NCBI RefSeq assembly: GCF_020991415.1
Contig: NZ_JAJMOY010000014.1
Coordinates: 25,664-89,663 of the forward strand
Source of the DNA: Flavobacterium sp. ENC
Lineage (GTDB): Bacteria; Bacteroidota; Bacteroidia; Flavobacteriales; Flavobacteriaceae
DNA: 64,000 nt
Direction of reading: 5' to 3'
Made by a program: the position numbers and the translations under genes. Every line of letters starts with the position of its first letter. Position 1 is the first letter of the stretch. Below the pieces are notes generated by a model, which saw only the letters and a list, made by a program, of their open reading frames with translations, made no database searches and was not told where the DNA came from. Below, piece after piece: positions 43,180 to 54,037 of this stretch.

Positions 43180-43216
43180 ATAATCTTCTAATGAAATCTG
43201 GTTTAGAAACTCAAAA

Positions 43217-46200
43217 TTAATTTCCGAAATTATATCGAAGCGTAAATCCGGATCGAATATTCGTTAATGGAAAAGATGTTGATATTACAGCCTTCGAGAA
43301 CGAGTGATCGTAATAGAATATGGCCGTTAAGTTTTTACTAAACGCATAATCCGCCGTAAGCTTTATCGCCCAGATATTTTGTCCTGCAGCCAGCTGATTG
43401 TTGTCATAATCCAAGTAGCGTACTAATGTTTCGTTGTTCCTTAAAGAGAAATCTGCTTTGATATTGATATCACTCTTAATAATTCCTGTCGGGTTATCGG
43501 CAAGTCTGGAAGAAAAAATAACGTCTTTAAAACGGTATCCTAAGCCTACAATATATTCCATTCCCTTGACTTCCGTCAATAAATTATTATCAAAACTCAT
43601 GGATAATGCTCTGTCTTTTTTGATTTCCGTTAGTACCCTTAAAGAACTTTTCAATTCAAAATCTACCCGGATAAGCGGACTGAACTGCTCTACCAAATTG
43701 ACATTTGACATGATCGTCTTATTAAAGAAGTTACCATTGACATCCTGTCCGTCCGGCTTTTCAAAATAATCAAAATTGGACCTGAACTGATTGATCGAAT
43801 ACGAAGCCCTGTAATTATGCTGTAAGGAGAAACGTTTGAATTTATCTTTGAAATATTTATAACGCATCAGTCCGTTGTACTTAATACTCCAGTTTGGAAT
43901 CGGGAAACTTCTGAAAATATCGGTTGAGGCACCTGAAGCGTCTTTTCCGGAATAAGCGGCCAAAAATGCAGGCAATAATACCGCCTGATTGCTTTTCCCG
44001 AATCCTATCGGGTACCCCTGATTAGAGGCATACAATTCCCTTTGTTTCTTAAACGGATCTTCGTCTGCCGGATTTGCAGGAGGCGCGGGAACATCATTCA
44101 CATCATATCTTGGTATAGGATTTCCTGCTCCGTAATGGTCTTCGGCCAGTCTGTTCGCAATGATCAGACGATTGTTTCTAAAATCATCAAATGCAGCTGA
44201 CTGCGTTTCGTTGCTGGTCGAAAATGAGGTTCCGATTAACATCGTTGAAATAGAGAACATACCATAAGTGTAACGCGACAGTGGCTTGTATTCCAGGTCA
44301 CTCTGATCTACACTATATTGTTCTGATGAATTTTCAGAATACGACCGGTCCATGGCCAGGTCAATCTTTAAGTCAGGAAACAAATCAACATTGGCGGTTA
44401 CTTTCAGAATTTTGTTGGTTACCTGCGTAAAGTTCTGATTGAACTCCTGATAATTGGTCAGCCATCCATTTTTGGCGGCTTCATAACGCACATCATCCTG
44501 GCTTCCGAAAACAAACCCTAAGGTTGGTCTTGATGTACCAAAGAAACCAACTCCCGGTGTATATCCGGGTAACACAGTTCCGTTATTTATCGTATAATTC
44601 ACCTGAATATTTTTAACACTGGTCAGAACCCCGATCAGGCCATCATAAAAAGGACTGCTGGCCGTAACCGGTTTGGCCGTATTTACAATTTTCTCTCCCG
44701 GTTTTGGCGGTGCTGCTGTTTTAGGTTTTGCCGGTTTTTTTCCTCCCGGTGTTAAGCCCAAATACTTGTACAGCATCCCCATATTAAAGGTTGATGTCAA
44801 CGTATTTGAATTGGCATTCTGAATCGTATTCCCTAAATCGTAAATACTTCCGTCCGGTGCTTCATACTCCGAAAGAGCCGTTGAAGACCGCTGCCAGCTG
44901 TAATCTGCCGTATAGGAATAATTTGCTTTCACAAAACTTAAAACCGGAATTTTATTGATCGGAATCTCATAATTCAGTATCAATTGCTGCACGTGCTGGT
45001 TAGGTGTACCGATATCCCAGTAATCATCCCAGATATTGAAATCCTGTTTTGGTGAATTATCCTCGTTTAAAAAATTTCTAACAATATTATTGGACGCTGC
45101 AGTATAATTAATCTTTAATGATTTAGTCAGGTTATAACCAAAACCATACTGATAATTAAAGGCAAAATTCCTTCTGTACAACGGATCAATTCCGATTCCC
45201 TCAACATCTACATCCCTAAATTGCTGACGGTTACTTTGTCTTAAAATATTGGTATTGAAAGTTACGTTAGACGGTAAATAATTGACATTGAAATCGCTTA
45301 GCATTTTCCAATATTCACTTTTTTTCATGAATTTGGTTTTCTTAAACGGAACTACTTCTTTGGGCTGAAAAGTATATGCATAATTTATCGCCGTATTCGA
45401 TTGCTCGTCATTATAATCCGCTACTTCATAATCATGACGTTCTACCTGATTGTAGGATTGTGAAAAGGTGAAATTCTCAATATCGTACACATGTTGTTTC
45501 TGTTCCGGAGCCCTGTCTTTTCTTACGCCGATAAAGTTGATACTTTTACGTTTCGTATAATCAACTGCACGGGTTCTTATATTCTCTTTTTCATTTTCAT
45601 CAGTTGTTTCTTTCAGCAGCTGTTTTAATTTTATATCCTGATTAAAAGGATCGTACTCCGGCGTAATTACCTCTTCTCCGATAGCATAATTAAATGGCAG
45701 GTTGATTCCCCATTTTGGAGGTAATAACTTTCCTAAATTTAGATTTGTTACAATGTTGTATTGCTGAATGTCTTCTCTGTCTCTTTCGTTTGCCCCTTCT
45801 TCAAGTGCTCCGAAACCAATTGTACTTTTACGTCCGGTTGCCGAAACGGTTGCAAAATCAGCCATATTGGTATCCACACTCAATATCGCAGCCATTCCGC
45901 CTTTATTCTCCAGATCGGCCATACGAAGTTCGTTAAACCATACTTCCCCTTTTACATTTCTGCGTTCCTCCCTGCTTTTTAGTCCAATCATCAGGGTTCG
46001 TACCAAACCAAAATTAGGATTTCCTTTGATCCCCAATCTTAATCTCGCGTCTCCGTCACCTCCGGCTATTGATAAGTCATCATCAGGATAGTAAACACCA
46101 TTGATATCCCTTTTATCAGAATTGATATCCAAAGGCATGGCCTTGATTTTCATTTTGGTTAACAAGTCAAGTGCCAGATCGATATCATTTTCCTCAAGCC

Positions 46201-49200
46201 ACACCTTATCTGCACTTACTCTTCCTGTGCCTTCCGGCCGGGTTACTTTTAACGGAATTTCTATCTGATAATAGTTTTGCGTAAAGTCATTTCCAAAACG
46301 GATAAAGGCAGCCATTTCGTCATCCTGCAATTCAGTGTCATTCGGCAGTGATTCTGCGTGTAAAAACATTTTCAGTTTTTTATACTGACGCATGTCAACA
46401 CTTACATTTTTAAAAACAGCTCTTGAATCTTTATATTCCAGTCCGCCACCTGAAACCCTTAAGGCAAGTGACTGCTCATTCTGATTGATTACCGTATTAT
46501 TATTGTACAATTGTTCTCTTTGTACTCCGGGAGGAGTCACATAATTGATAGGTAATTTTGTATCATTCTCCTGAACGTTTACAGCAAGAACATCAAAATC
46601 CGTATTGTCATTCGCAGGATCCGTATCATTTGCATCAAGGGTTCCTGTATATCTTCTCCACTCGCCTCTTACCAGATCCAGGGCTCCGAAACGCACAGTC
46701 ATCTGTTCATTAAAACCCGTCATAAACATACGCATGAACCGGATCGATCTGAAATCGGTAATATTCCCAATCGTATTCTGAGGCTGGGAAACCGGAATTT
46801 TAAACTGGATCCATCTTGCGCTCGTGGTACTTCCGTTTGGCAATTCAATATTACTCACGTTACGAATATCTGTAATGTAGTTTTGACCGACAGCCATATT
46901 GGGTCTCATATCAATACTGTATTCATAATAAGCATTGATTGTATTCATCGTATTGTCACGATTGATATCTTCTACATCCGGTAAAGTAGTCGCACCACGG
47001 TTCGGATCATCGACACTAACGGCAGAGTTACCTTCAACGCCATTATATCTTTTATAGCGTTCCTGTACGCCTCCTTCTGTATTTAAATAATATTTATAAT
47101 TATCTGCTGCAGGATCTTCTTCTCCGGCATAATTATTATAAATGGAACCTTCTCGCGTATCCGGTAAACCATCTAAACCAACATCCTGGTTTCTACGGTT
47201 ATCCGCATTGGTATCGAAGGCATAAATCAAAGATTGTGAAGCCGGAACATCTCCCCAAAGCGGTTGCGGATTAACCACTACCTGATCCGGACCTAATCCG
47301 TTTTCGTATTGTTTTCTTCCGTCCTTCAGGACATCTTCGGAAACTTCTCCTAAGTTAAAATAGATTTTTCCTGTATTATTCGGTTGTGCCTGGCCTGCGC
47401 CTACATAAGGATCCAATACCCAGAATTGTACATACTCAACGTTCCCCTGCTCAAAATTGGTGGAATTTAAAGAGCGCATGATACCTCCAAAATTAGATGC
47501 TGGAGAATCTGTATTAAAATTTGGATTATTGTTGTATGGCCCTCTTTCAGATGGGTAATAACTTAAATCAAGTGTATTGATCACCTGAATCTGACCTTGT
47601 GCAATATCGGTATTTGGATATAACTCTTTACTGTAAACCCTTCTTGTGGTATTTAAAGACAAGTCGTCATTTGAAATACCGGATGGTTTTGAAGAGAAGA
47701 AAACAGGATCTATGGTGTACCATGCTAATTTTGCCCTTTTGTGTCCATAACTTAGCGTATTGGAATTCGCATTAAAAGTAACGTCGTTTATCGAATTTAC
47801 AAACGGTGTTGAGGCTAAACTCCACGCATAAGCAGAACGCATGTCAATGGTCGACTGCGAACCTTCAAAATCATCAACATAGATGGTTGCCTCTCCTTCA
47901 AAATCGCTGGCTTTTGGAGCATCCGGTTTTAAAAAAGCAACTTCACCGCGAATTGAAAGATTAGACGGAACATCGGTGTCGATATTTGGCAATTTATTGA
48001 CTAATCGGGTAAAGAAAGGAACTTCGGTCGAATAGTTCCCGTTAAAACCAAAAATGGTATTGTTTACAGATTCCTGACCGTAACTTGACTTTTGGGTAAA
48101 TGGTCTTTCTGTCATTTTCAGGAACGTTCCCCCAACGACAAAATTATCAGAGATTTTATGCTCTACATTAACCCCCATAAACCTACGGGTTTGCTGTCCG
48201 AAAACGGAATTATTTTCTAAAGAAACTTCAATTGGCGTATTGGAGGCCTGAAGTGAAGGGTCCAAAATCTGAACTCTTCCCAACTGATAATCCACACTAT
48301 AATCAATTCCTTCTACCAAAACCCTTCCGCCTGCGGTTACGACCACAGATCCCTGCGGAACATTAAAGGCTCCAATCGGAATACCGTTATTTCCGGAAGA
48401 TTTGTATTTTCCGCGTAATAAGAATTTGTTTTTATCACTATCCTGCAACGCTCCCGACTGTGTGTTTTTATACATGTTTCTAAACACATATTTCTGCTGA
48501 TTTACGTTGTAGGTAGAAGGCGTATTATAATCTTCTCCCGTTCCCGTATTTAATTTTTTAAACAAAAGCTCCCCAAAAGGTTCTTTGGTCGTAAAAATAA
48601 TTCGCCCGTTTTGGGCATCAACGGTTATGCCTGGAATGTAATCAAAGAATCCGTCACCACCTCCCTGCGGGTCATTATTGTAATTTAACTGGTCTAAGTT
48701 AAATACATTCAGTAATGGTGTTTTTGTGATGTAATAATTATTTGGATCAGGATTATTAGGATCATCATCCGGAAAATGGCTTCCCGGAACAGCACTAATA
48801 TAATTTATTGGAGACGGATCTGTATAAAGAATATTCAACCTGAAATCATCTTGCTTGATCTGATACGCCTGAGGAATCTGATACACGTTTTTCATCATCA
48901 AATCCCAAACCGGATTGTTTACGTTTGTCAAACTGCTTTTCAGCATTTTCAAAATTAAACTTTGTGTGATGATGGTCTGATTCGACGTGTTATTTCCATT
49001 TACTACTGTTCCGTCAATACCATCACTTCCAAACTCTCCCACCTGGTATATTTTGTCTCCAACGGTATATTCGAAAGCTACTGCCAGAATCTCATCGTTT
49101 GCCAGTCGCTGCTGCAGGGAAATATATCCTAATTGCGGATTGAAAGTATATTCGTTGCTGGTTAATTTTCGGGCATTTTCGAGTACAGAATAATCCGTTC

Positions 49201-50455
49201 CTTCACTTGCCGTTACTGAAGTAAATCCATTTTTTGCTGTTACGATTTCCCTGATATTCTGGTTCAGAAAACCACCGTTACCTATGGTTGCCGGATCGTA
49301 TTTGTTATTCTTATTGTCAGTTGGTGAATCGATACCTGCCGTAAAAAATCCTGTAGTCGGGTTTATGACCACGACTTCGTTATCCGGAATTCCCGTAATT
49401 TGGGCCTCCCCTAAATCCTGAAGTGCAATAACGTTTCTTAGGTTATTACCGGTTGTACTTACCCTGTTTTGTTTGTTGGTTACCCAAACCTCTAATCTTG
49501 TAATCTGAACACGGCTTTCTATAAATGGATATTTCCTTAAAGAAGCATCATATTTGTTTCTAAAATATTGAGAAAGGAAGAAATGTCGGTCGTTATCATA
49601 GTCTAAAGCATACAAATCAAAATTCTGAACCGTACCACCACCTTCTGCAACTATACTTTTGGTCTGGGACTTCTGTTCTGAAAAAACTCCGGTAATAGTT
49701 GTCTTTCCAAATTGCAGCTGGGTCTTTACCCCAAATAAACTCTGGGCACCTCTTATTAAGGTACTGTTAAGCGGCATACTGACATTACCTACCTCAACTT
49801 TTTGGATAATATCATCTTCTGAGGGCGTATAAGCCAGTTTGAATAAATTCTGAAAAGCAAATGTAGACTGCGTATCATAGTTCGCATTTACCTCTAACCG
49901 GGTACCTACTTTTCCCATCAGACTCATACTGATTCGCTGATCAAAATCAAAAGTCAGATTGGAGCGGTTTCTTGGAGAGAATGAAGGATTGTCCTGCTTG
50001 GTATAACGTATCCCAAGATCCATTTCTACAGATCCTGTGGGCTTTACATCTATGGTATTGCTTCCGAAGATACTTTCGAAAAGACTTGAATTAATGTAAT
50101 AGCGGGGCAGCAAATCCTTTTTGGCGGCTTCGCTTCCTAATTTTTTACCATCAATGGCATCTGATTTTTTTCTGAAATAATCACGTCTGGCTTCCTTGAG
50201 GACTAACGCTTCGTATTCTTTGGGTGTTAAGACAATCGGATATTCGATAGAAAAACCATCTACTGAACTGGTATAGATGTAACGGTCTGTAATGGGATCA
50301 TATTTATAAGCCGAAAGTATACTTGGTGGATTTTCCAACTCCAGCTTCCCTACGGAAAACTGTTTTTTTGTTGTATCTTGAACTGCTGGATTTACTTGCG
50401 CCCGCAAAACATTACCGCAAAATAAAACCAGTAAAAAAATACAAATTTTACGCAT
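43217..50455 (-). CDS. sprA: Type IX secretion outer-membrane translocon SprA/Sov
   Basis: This 2412-residue protein, the largest complete gene here, has a signal peptide ending VLRAQ at about 20. The size, the early LELENPPSILSAYKYDPITDRYIY (in parts), and the alternating aromatic strands to the end (FTLRYNFGN) match SprA, the giant single-chain barrel through which T9SS cargo crosses the outer membrane. Several Asn/Asp-rich loops occur between about 1080 and 1200 (NADNRRNQDVGLDGLPDTREG). A Pro/Lys-rich linker (KPAKPKTAAPPKPGEK) at about 1900 interrupts the last third. It has a promoter shared with ruvA. It provides the export route for RemB-type and type B-sorted adhesins such as that at 59929. 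Confidence 0.95.
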   Translation of the reverse strand: MRKICIFLLVLFCGNVLRAQVNPAVQDTTKKQFSVGKLELENPPSILSAYKYDPITDRYIYTSSVDGFSIEYPIVLTPKEYEALVLKEARRDYFRKKSDAIDGKKLGSEAAKKDLLPRYYINSSLFESIFGSNTIDVKPTGSVEMDLGIRYTKQDNPSFSPRNRSNLTFDFDQRISMSLMGKVGTRLEVNANYDTQSTFAFQNLFKLAYTPSEDDIIQKVEVGNVSMPLNSTLIRGAQSLFGVKTQLQFGKTTITGVFSEQKSQTKSIVAEGGGTVQNFDLYALDYDNDRHFFLSQYFRNKYDASLRKYPFIESRVQITRLEVWVTNKQNRVSTTGNNLRNVIALQDLGEAQITGIPDNEVVVINPTTGFFTAGIDSPTDNKNNKYDPATIGNGGFLNQNIREIVTAKNGFTSVTASEGTDYSVLENARKLTSNEYTFNPQLGYISLQQRLANDEILAVAFEYTVGDKIYQVGEFGSDGIDGTVVNGNNTSNQTIITQSLILKMLKSSLTNVNNPVWDLMMKNVYQIPQAYQIKQDDFRLNILYTDPSPINYISAVPGSHFPDDDPNNPDPNNYYITKTPLLNVFNLDQLNYNNDPQGGGDGFFDYIPGITVDAQNGRIIFTTKEPFGELLFKKLNTGTGEDYNTPSTYNVNQQKYVFRNMYKNTQSGALQDSDKNKFLLRGKYKSSGNNGIPIGAFNVPQGSVVVTAGGRVLVEGIDYSVDYQLGRVQILDPSLQASNTPIEVSLENNSVFGQQTRRFMGVNVEHKISDNFVVGGTFLKMTERPFTQKSSYGQESVNNTIFGFNGNYSTEVPFFTRLVNKLPNIDTDVPSNLSIRGEVAFLKPDAPKASDFEGEATIYVDDFEGSQSTIDMRSAYAWSLASTPFVNSINDVTFNANSNTLSYGHKRAKLAWYTIDPVFFSSKPSGISNDDLSLNTTRRVYSKELYPNTDIAQGQIQVINTLDLSYYPSERGPYNNNPNFNTDSPASNFGGIMRSLNSTNFEQGNVEYVQFWVLDPYVGAGQAQPNNTGKIYFNLGEVSEDVLKDGRKQYENGLGPDQVVVNPQPLWGDVPASQSLIYAFDTNADNRRNQDVGLDGLPDTREGSIYNNYAGEEDPAADNYKYYLNTEGGVQERYKRYNGVEGNSAVSVDDPNRGATTLPDVEDINRDNTMNTINAYYEYSIDMRPNMAVGQNYITDIRNVSNIELPNGSTTSARWIQFKIPVSQPQNTIGNITDFRSIRFMRMFMTGFNEQMTVRFGALDLVRGEWRRYTGTLDANDTDPANDNTDFDVLAVNVQENDTKLPINYVTPPGVQREQLYNNNTVINQNEQSLALRVSGGGLEYKDSRAVFKNVSVDMRQYKKLKMFLHAESLPNDTELQDDEMAAFIRFGNDFTQNYYQIEIPLKVTRPEGTGRVSADKVWLEENDIDLALDLLTKMKIKAMPLDINSDKRDINGVYYPDDDLSIAGGDGDARLRLGIKGNPNFGLVRTLMIGLKSREERRNVKGEVWFNELRMADLENKGGMAAILSVDTNMADFATVSATGRKSTIGFGALEEGANERDREDIQQYNIVTNLNLGKLLPPKWGINLPFNYAIGEEVITPEYDPFNQDIKLKQLLKETTDENEKENIRTRAVDYTKRKSINFIGVRKDRAPEQKQHVYDIENFTFSQSYNQVERHDYEVADYNDEQSNTAINYAYTFQPKEVVPFKKTKFMKKSEYWKMLSDFNVNYLPSNVTFNTNILRQSNRQQFRDVDVEGIGIDPLYRRNFAFNYQYGFGYNLTKSLKINYTAASNNIVRNFLNEDNSPKQDFNIWDDYWDIGTPNQHVQQLILNYEIPINKIPVLSFVKANYSYTADYSWQRSSTALSEYEAPDGSIYDLGNTIQNANSNTLTSTFNMGMLYKYLGLTPGGKKPAKPKTAAPPKPGEKIVNTAKPVTASSPFYDGLIGVLTSVKNIQVNYTINNGTVLPGYTPGVGFFGTSRPTLGFVFGSQDDVRYEAAKNGWLTNYQEFNQNFTQVTNKILKVTANVDLFPDLKIDLAMDRSYSENSSEQYSVDQSDLEYKPLSRYTYGMFSISTMLIGTSFSTSNETQSAAFDDFRNNRLIIANRLAEDHYGAGNPIPRYDVNDVPAPPANPADEDPFKKQRELYASNQGYPIGFGKSNQAVLLPAFLAAYSGKDASGASTDIFRSFPIPNWSIKYNGLMRYKYFKDKFKRFSLQHNYRASYSINQFRSNFDYFEKPDGQDVNGNFFNKTIMSNVNLVEQFSPLIRVDFELKSSLRVLTEIKKDRALSMSFDNNLLTEVKGMEYIVGLGYRFKDVIFSSRLADNPTGIIKSDINIKADFSLRNNETLVRYLDYDNNQLAAGQNIWAIKLTADYAFSKNLTAIFYYDHSFSKAVISTSFPLTNIRSGFTLRYNFGN

Positions 50456-50479
50456 ACAATTCGTTTATATAAATTGAGT

Positions 50480-51061
50480 TTATAAGCTTTTTAATGCTTT
50501 TTTAATGATCGTTTCAACAGTTGCTTCCGGATCTTCTTTTACGATTTTTTCGACTACTTTTTCTGAAGTTTTACGAACAAAACCTAAAACTTCCAAAGCA
50601 GATAACGCTTCATCCCGGTTTGTATTGTTCTGAACTACTGAAACTTCATCCAAATCGTATAACTTTAACACTTTTTCTTTTAAATCAAGTATAACTCTCT
50701 GTGCTGTTTTGCTTCCGATCCCTTTTATAGACTGAATAACACCCACATCTCCAGAGGCAATGGCGTTTATAATTTGTCGGGGTTCTATCGAAGATAACAT
50801 TGTTCGTGCAATACTGGCTCCGATACCCGAAACAGATAAGAGCATTCTGAAAATTTCGCGCTCTGATTTCTCTGCAAAACCAAATAAAGTATGCGCATCT
50901 TCTTTGATTTGAAGATGCGTATACAGTTTTATATTTTCAGCATTGGGAATTAATGAAAAGGTGTGTAAAGATATATTTACCTGATAACCAACTCCGCCAC
51001 AGTCAATTATGACGTCTGTTGGATTCTTTTCAACCAATTTCCCCTGCAAATGTGCTATCAT
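50480..51061 (-). CDS. ruvA: Holliday junction branch migration protein RuvA
   Basis: This 193-residue protein begins MIAHLQGKLVEKNPTDVIIDCGGVGYQV, in parts, the OB-fold domain I that binds junctions. Domain II has the helix-hairpin-helix repeats LLSVSGIGASIA and IKGIGSKTAQRVILDLK. Domain III (about 148-193) is the RuvB-binding helix bundle. The ATG at 51061 is chosen because homologues begin there and the promoter box TATATTTG is at 51080-51087; a reading from 51091 would start upstream of the promoter. It precedes sprA by 24 bases, so the two are probably cotranscribed, a mix of DNA repair and secretion genes. Confidence 0.96.
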   Translation of the reverse strand: MIAHLQGKLVEKNPTDVIIDCGGVGYQVNISLHTFSLIPNAENIKLYTHLQIKEDAHTLFGFAEKSEREIFRMLLSVSGIGASIARTMLSSIEPRQIINAIASGDVGVIQSIKGIGSKTAQRVILDLKEKVLKLYDLDEVSVVQNNTNRDEALSALEVLGFVRKTSEKVVEKIVKEDPEATVETIIKKALKSL

Positions 51062-51079
51062 AGTGTAATTTATTAGGCT

Positions 51080-51113
51080 CAAATATAACAAAAATGCAAT
51101 AAAAATAAGACAA
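51080..51113 (-). promoter_or_regulatory. Promoter of ruvA-sprA
   Basis: TTG (51111-51113), a 23-base spacer, and TATATTTG (51080-51087) on the minus strand. The leader before the ruvA ATG would be about 14 bases. Confidence 0.65.
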
Positions 51114-51138
51114 TATTATTTGATCCTTATTGTCTTTA

Positions 51139-53430
51139 CTATTTAGCCAGTTTATTTTTTTTATTTTCTTTTTCCTGAGCGTCAATAACTGCAATAGCAG
51201 CCATATTAACCATCTCTTCAACGCTTGCTCCTAATTGGAAAATGTGGACTGGTTTACCCATTCCCATCATGATCGGACCAATTGAATTTACTTTGTACAA
51301 TTCTTTCAATAATTTATACGTAATATTCGCTGATTCTAAGTTTGGAAAAATCAATGTATTTACTTTTTTACCGGCTAATTTAGAGAAAGGGAATTTCTCT
51401 GCCAGCATCTCCTGGTTCAGGGCAAAATCGGCCTGAATTTCTCCGTCAACAATTAATTCCGGATGGTTTTTGTGTAAATACGCTACTGCTTCTCTTACTT
51501 TTGACGCCCCGGGACTTGTTGAAGAACCAAAGTTTGAAAACGAAACCATTGCGATAACAGGCTCAACACCAAACATTTTGGCTGTTTTTGCTGTCATGAT
51601 CGCAATATTAACCAAATCTTCTGAAGATGGATTAATATTGATTGCCGTATCGGATAAAAACATTGGCCCACGGGAAGTCAGCATCATGTTTGCTGTTGCA
51701 ACCAGTGATGCTCCGGGTGCTTTTTCAATTAATTGTAACATTGGTTTAACCACGCTTGGGTAACTTCTGGTGTGACCTGTAACCAAAGCATCTGCTTCCC
51801 CTTCGTTGACCATCATGGCGGCAAAATAGTTTCTTTCGCGCATGAATTTTTGAGAGTCAAGTAACGAAACACCTCTTCTGTCTCTGGTTTCCCAGTACGA
51901 AGTGGCAAATCTGTTTCTTCTTGCTTCTTCTTCACTCGTTTTGGGATCAATAATTTCTATTTCGGCATCAAAACCTAATTCGGCTTTCAGCTCTAAAATC
52001 ACCTCTTTATTTCCTAATAAAATTGGAAAACCAATTCCGTCCTCATACACAATCTGAGCTGCTTTTAAGACATTTAACTGATCTGCCTCTGCAAAAACAA
52101 TTCGTTTTGGATCCATTTTAGCACGGTTTGTCATCAGACGAACCATTTTATTGTCGTTCCCCATACGTTCGCGAAGCGCGTCTTCATAGGCTGCCCAGTC
52201 TGTAATAGGATTTTTGGCCACTCCCGATTCCATGGCTGCTTTTGCAACCGCCGGTGCTACAATCGTAATCAACCTTGGATCGAATGGTTTTGGAATGATA
52301 TAATCTCTACCGAAACCTAATTTTGTTGCTCCGTAAGCTACGTTTACCTGCTCCGGAACGGGTTCTTTTGCTAAAATAGCCAATGCTTTTACAGCAGCCA
52401 TTTTCATCGCTTCGTTGATTTTTGTAGCTCTTACGTCTAATGCTCCCCTAAAAATATAAGGAAAACCTAAAACGTTATTTACCTGATTAGGAAAGTCAGA
52501 ACGGCCTGTAGCCATAATAACATCTTTACGGGTTTCTGTAGCTAAATTATAATCGATTTCCGGATTCGGATTTGCCATCGCAAAAACAATCGGATTGTCA
52601 TTCATGCTTAGTAACATTTCAGGCGAAAGAATATCTCCTGACGATAATCCGATGAAAACATCAGCGCCTTTCACAGCTTCTGATAATTCAATTTTTGCAC
52701 CGTCTACCGCATATTTCAATTGTAGTTCTGATAGTGAAGGATTGTCTTTCGTTAAAAGTCCTTTACTGTTAAACATTTTAATATTTTCTACTTTTACGCC
52801 CAGTAAAACATATAAGTCCGTACAGGCGATTGCAGCCGAACCTGCTCCCGAAACTACCACTTTTACATCTTCTGCTTTTTTTCCTGCCAGTTCTAATGCA
52901 TTGATCAAAGCTGCCGAAGAAATAATAGCCGTACCGTGCTGATCATCGTGCATTACCGGAATATCTAATTCTTCTACAAGTCTTCTTTCGATTTCAAAAG
53001 ATTCAGGCGCTTTAATATCTTCCAGATTGATTCCTCCAAAAGTCGGGGCAATATTTTTTACCGTCTGGATAAATTCTTCAATATCCTTCGTTCCGATTTC
53101 GATATCAAAAACATCAATATCAGAGAATATTTTAAACAACAAACCTTTTCCTTCCATAACCGGTTTTGAAGCTTCAGGACCAATATCTCCAAGTCCTAAA
53201 ACAGCTGTACCGTTTGAAATTACAGCAACCAGGTTCCCTTTTGCTGTATATTTATATACGTCGTCAATATTTTTTGCAATTTCTAAACATGGCTCTGCAA
53301 CTCCCGGAGAGTATGCCAAAGATAAGTCTCTTTGTGTCGCATATTTCTTTGTTGGAACTACCTGAATTTTTCCCGGAGTCGGCTTTGAATGGTATAATAA
53401 TGCCTCTTCTCTTTTACTGTCTTTACTCAT
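51139..53430 (-). CDS. maeB: NADP-dependent malic enzyme, MaeB type with phosphotransacetylase-like domain
   Basis: This 763-residue hybrid has an N-terminal malic enzyme domain (about 1-200) with the motif DVYKYTAKGNLVAVISNGTAVLGLGDIGP (in parts) and EDIKAPESFEIE. The NAD(P)-binding domain has the VVSGAGSAAIA Gly-rich loop at about 195-205. The C-terminal PTA_PTB domain (about 430-755) includes VTGHTRSYPSVVKPMLQ. It converts malate to pyruvate, producing NADPH; the C-terminal domain is regulatory and binds acetyl-CoA in E. coli. The length matches MaeB (759 in E. coli). It is a single gene ahead of ruvA. Confidence 0.95.
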   Translation of the reverse strand: MSKDSKREEALLYHSKPTPGKIQVVPTKKYATQRDLSLAYSPGVAEPCLEIAKNIDDVYKYTAKGNLVAVISNGTAVLGLGDIGPEASKPVMEGKGLLFKIFSDIDVFDIEIGTKDIEEFIQTVKNIAPTFGGINLEDIKAPESFEIERRLVEELDIPVMHDDQHGTAIISSAALINALELAGKKAEDVKVVVSGAGSAAIACTDLYVLLGVKVENIKMFNSKGLLTKDNPSLSELQLKYAVDGAKIELSEAVKGADVFIGLSSGDILSPEMLLSMNDNPIVFAMANPNPEIDYNLATETRKDVIMATGRSDFPNQVNNVLGFPYIFRGALDVRATKINEAMKMAAVKALAILAKEPVPEQVNVAYGATKLGFGRDYIIPKPFDPRLITIVAPAVAKAAMESGVAKNPITDWAAYEDALRERMGNDNKMVRLMTNRAKMDPKRIVFAEADQLNVLKAAQIVYEDGIGFPILLGNKEVILELKAELGFDAEIEIIDPKTSEEEARRNRFATSYWETRDRRGVSLLDSQKFMRERNYFAAMMVNEGEADALVTGHTRSYPSVVKPMLQLIEKAPGASLVATANMMLTSRGPMFLSDTAININPSSEDLVNIAIMTAKTAKMFGVEPVIAMVSFSNFGSSTSPGASKVREAVAYLHKNHPELIVDGEIQADFALNQEMLAEKFPFSKLAGKKVNTLIFPNLESANITYKLLKELYKVNSIGPIMMGMGKPVHIFQLGASVEEMVNMAAIAVIDAQEKENKKNKLAK

Positions 53431-53531
53431 TGTTTTTAGCTTTTATTCTAGCTTACAAAGATATAAGTCTTCATTTAAAATGGCATGTTTTTGTCGCTTT
53501 CTTTTGTTAAAATAACAATTGCAGCCCTCAC

Positions 53532-53566
53532 AAAAAAATAGTCCGGCAGAATCCGGACTATTTTTT
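53532..53566 (-). terminator. Terminator of the CBS-domain gene
   Basis: Perfect stem (53533-53546 with 53553-53566; AAAAAATAGTCCGG) with a T-run on the minus strand. It lies 24 bases after the CBS gene's stop codon. Confidence 0.92.
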
Positions 53567-53589
53567 AAGGCTTATTTTTTAGAATTTAC

Positions 53590-54015
53590 TTACTGTGAAA
53601 TATAAGAATTTAAATGATGAATGGTATCTTTTTGAATTTCGATAATGGCCTTCACCACATCACTTATGGAGATGATTCCAACGACGATTCCGTTTTCTAA
53701 AACCGGTAAATGCCTGATGCGTTTGGTGCTCATGAGTTCCATACAGTCTTCGATATTATTGGAAAGTTTTACCGAGAAAACCGTGCTTTCCATAATTTCG
53801 TGTACAAATGTTTCTTTTGAAGATTTGTCTTTCAGAACAATTTTTCGGGCATAATCCCTTTCGGATAATATTCCTTTTAAATCGGATCCGTCTATCACCA
53901 GAATTGCTCCTATGTTTTTTTCTCCCATTACTTTCAGTGCTTCATAAACCGTTGTGGTGGAGCGTACCGAATAAACATTTTTCCCTTTTGCGTTTAGTAT
54001 TTGATCTACAGTCAT
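53590..54015 (-). CDS. CBS-domain pair protein
   Basis: This 141-residue protein consists of two CBS motifs only (about 8-62 and 75-128). Examples are YEALKVMGEKNIGAILVIDGSDLKGILSERDYARKI (in parts) and DCMELMSTKRIRHLPVLENGIVVGIISISDVV. It resembles the YP_-type stand-alone CBS proteins that bind AMP or related nucleotides. The client protein is unknown. It has its own promoter (TTG-N21-TAACTTTA) and terminator. It is the last core-type gene before the AT-rich accessory pocket. Confidence 0.92.
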   Translation of the reverse strand: MTVDQILNAKGKNVYSVRSTTTVYEALKVMGEKNIGAILVIDGSDLKGILSERDYARKIVLKDKSSKETFVHEIMESTVFSVKLSNNIEDCMELMSTKRIRHLPVLENGIVVGIISISDVVKAIIEIQKDTIHHLNSYISQ

Positions 54016-54037
54016 ATCTGAAAAATTTTAAGTCCTA

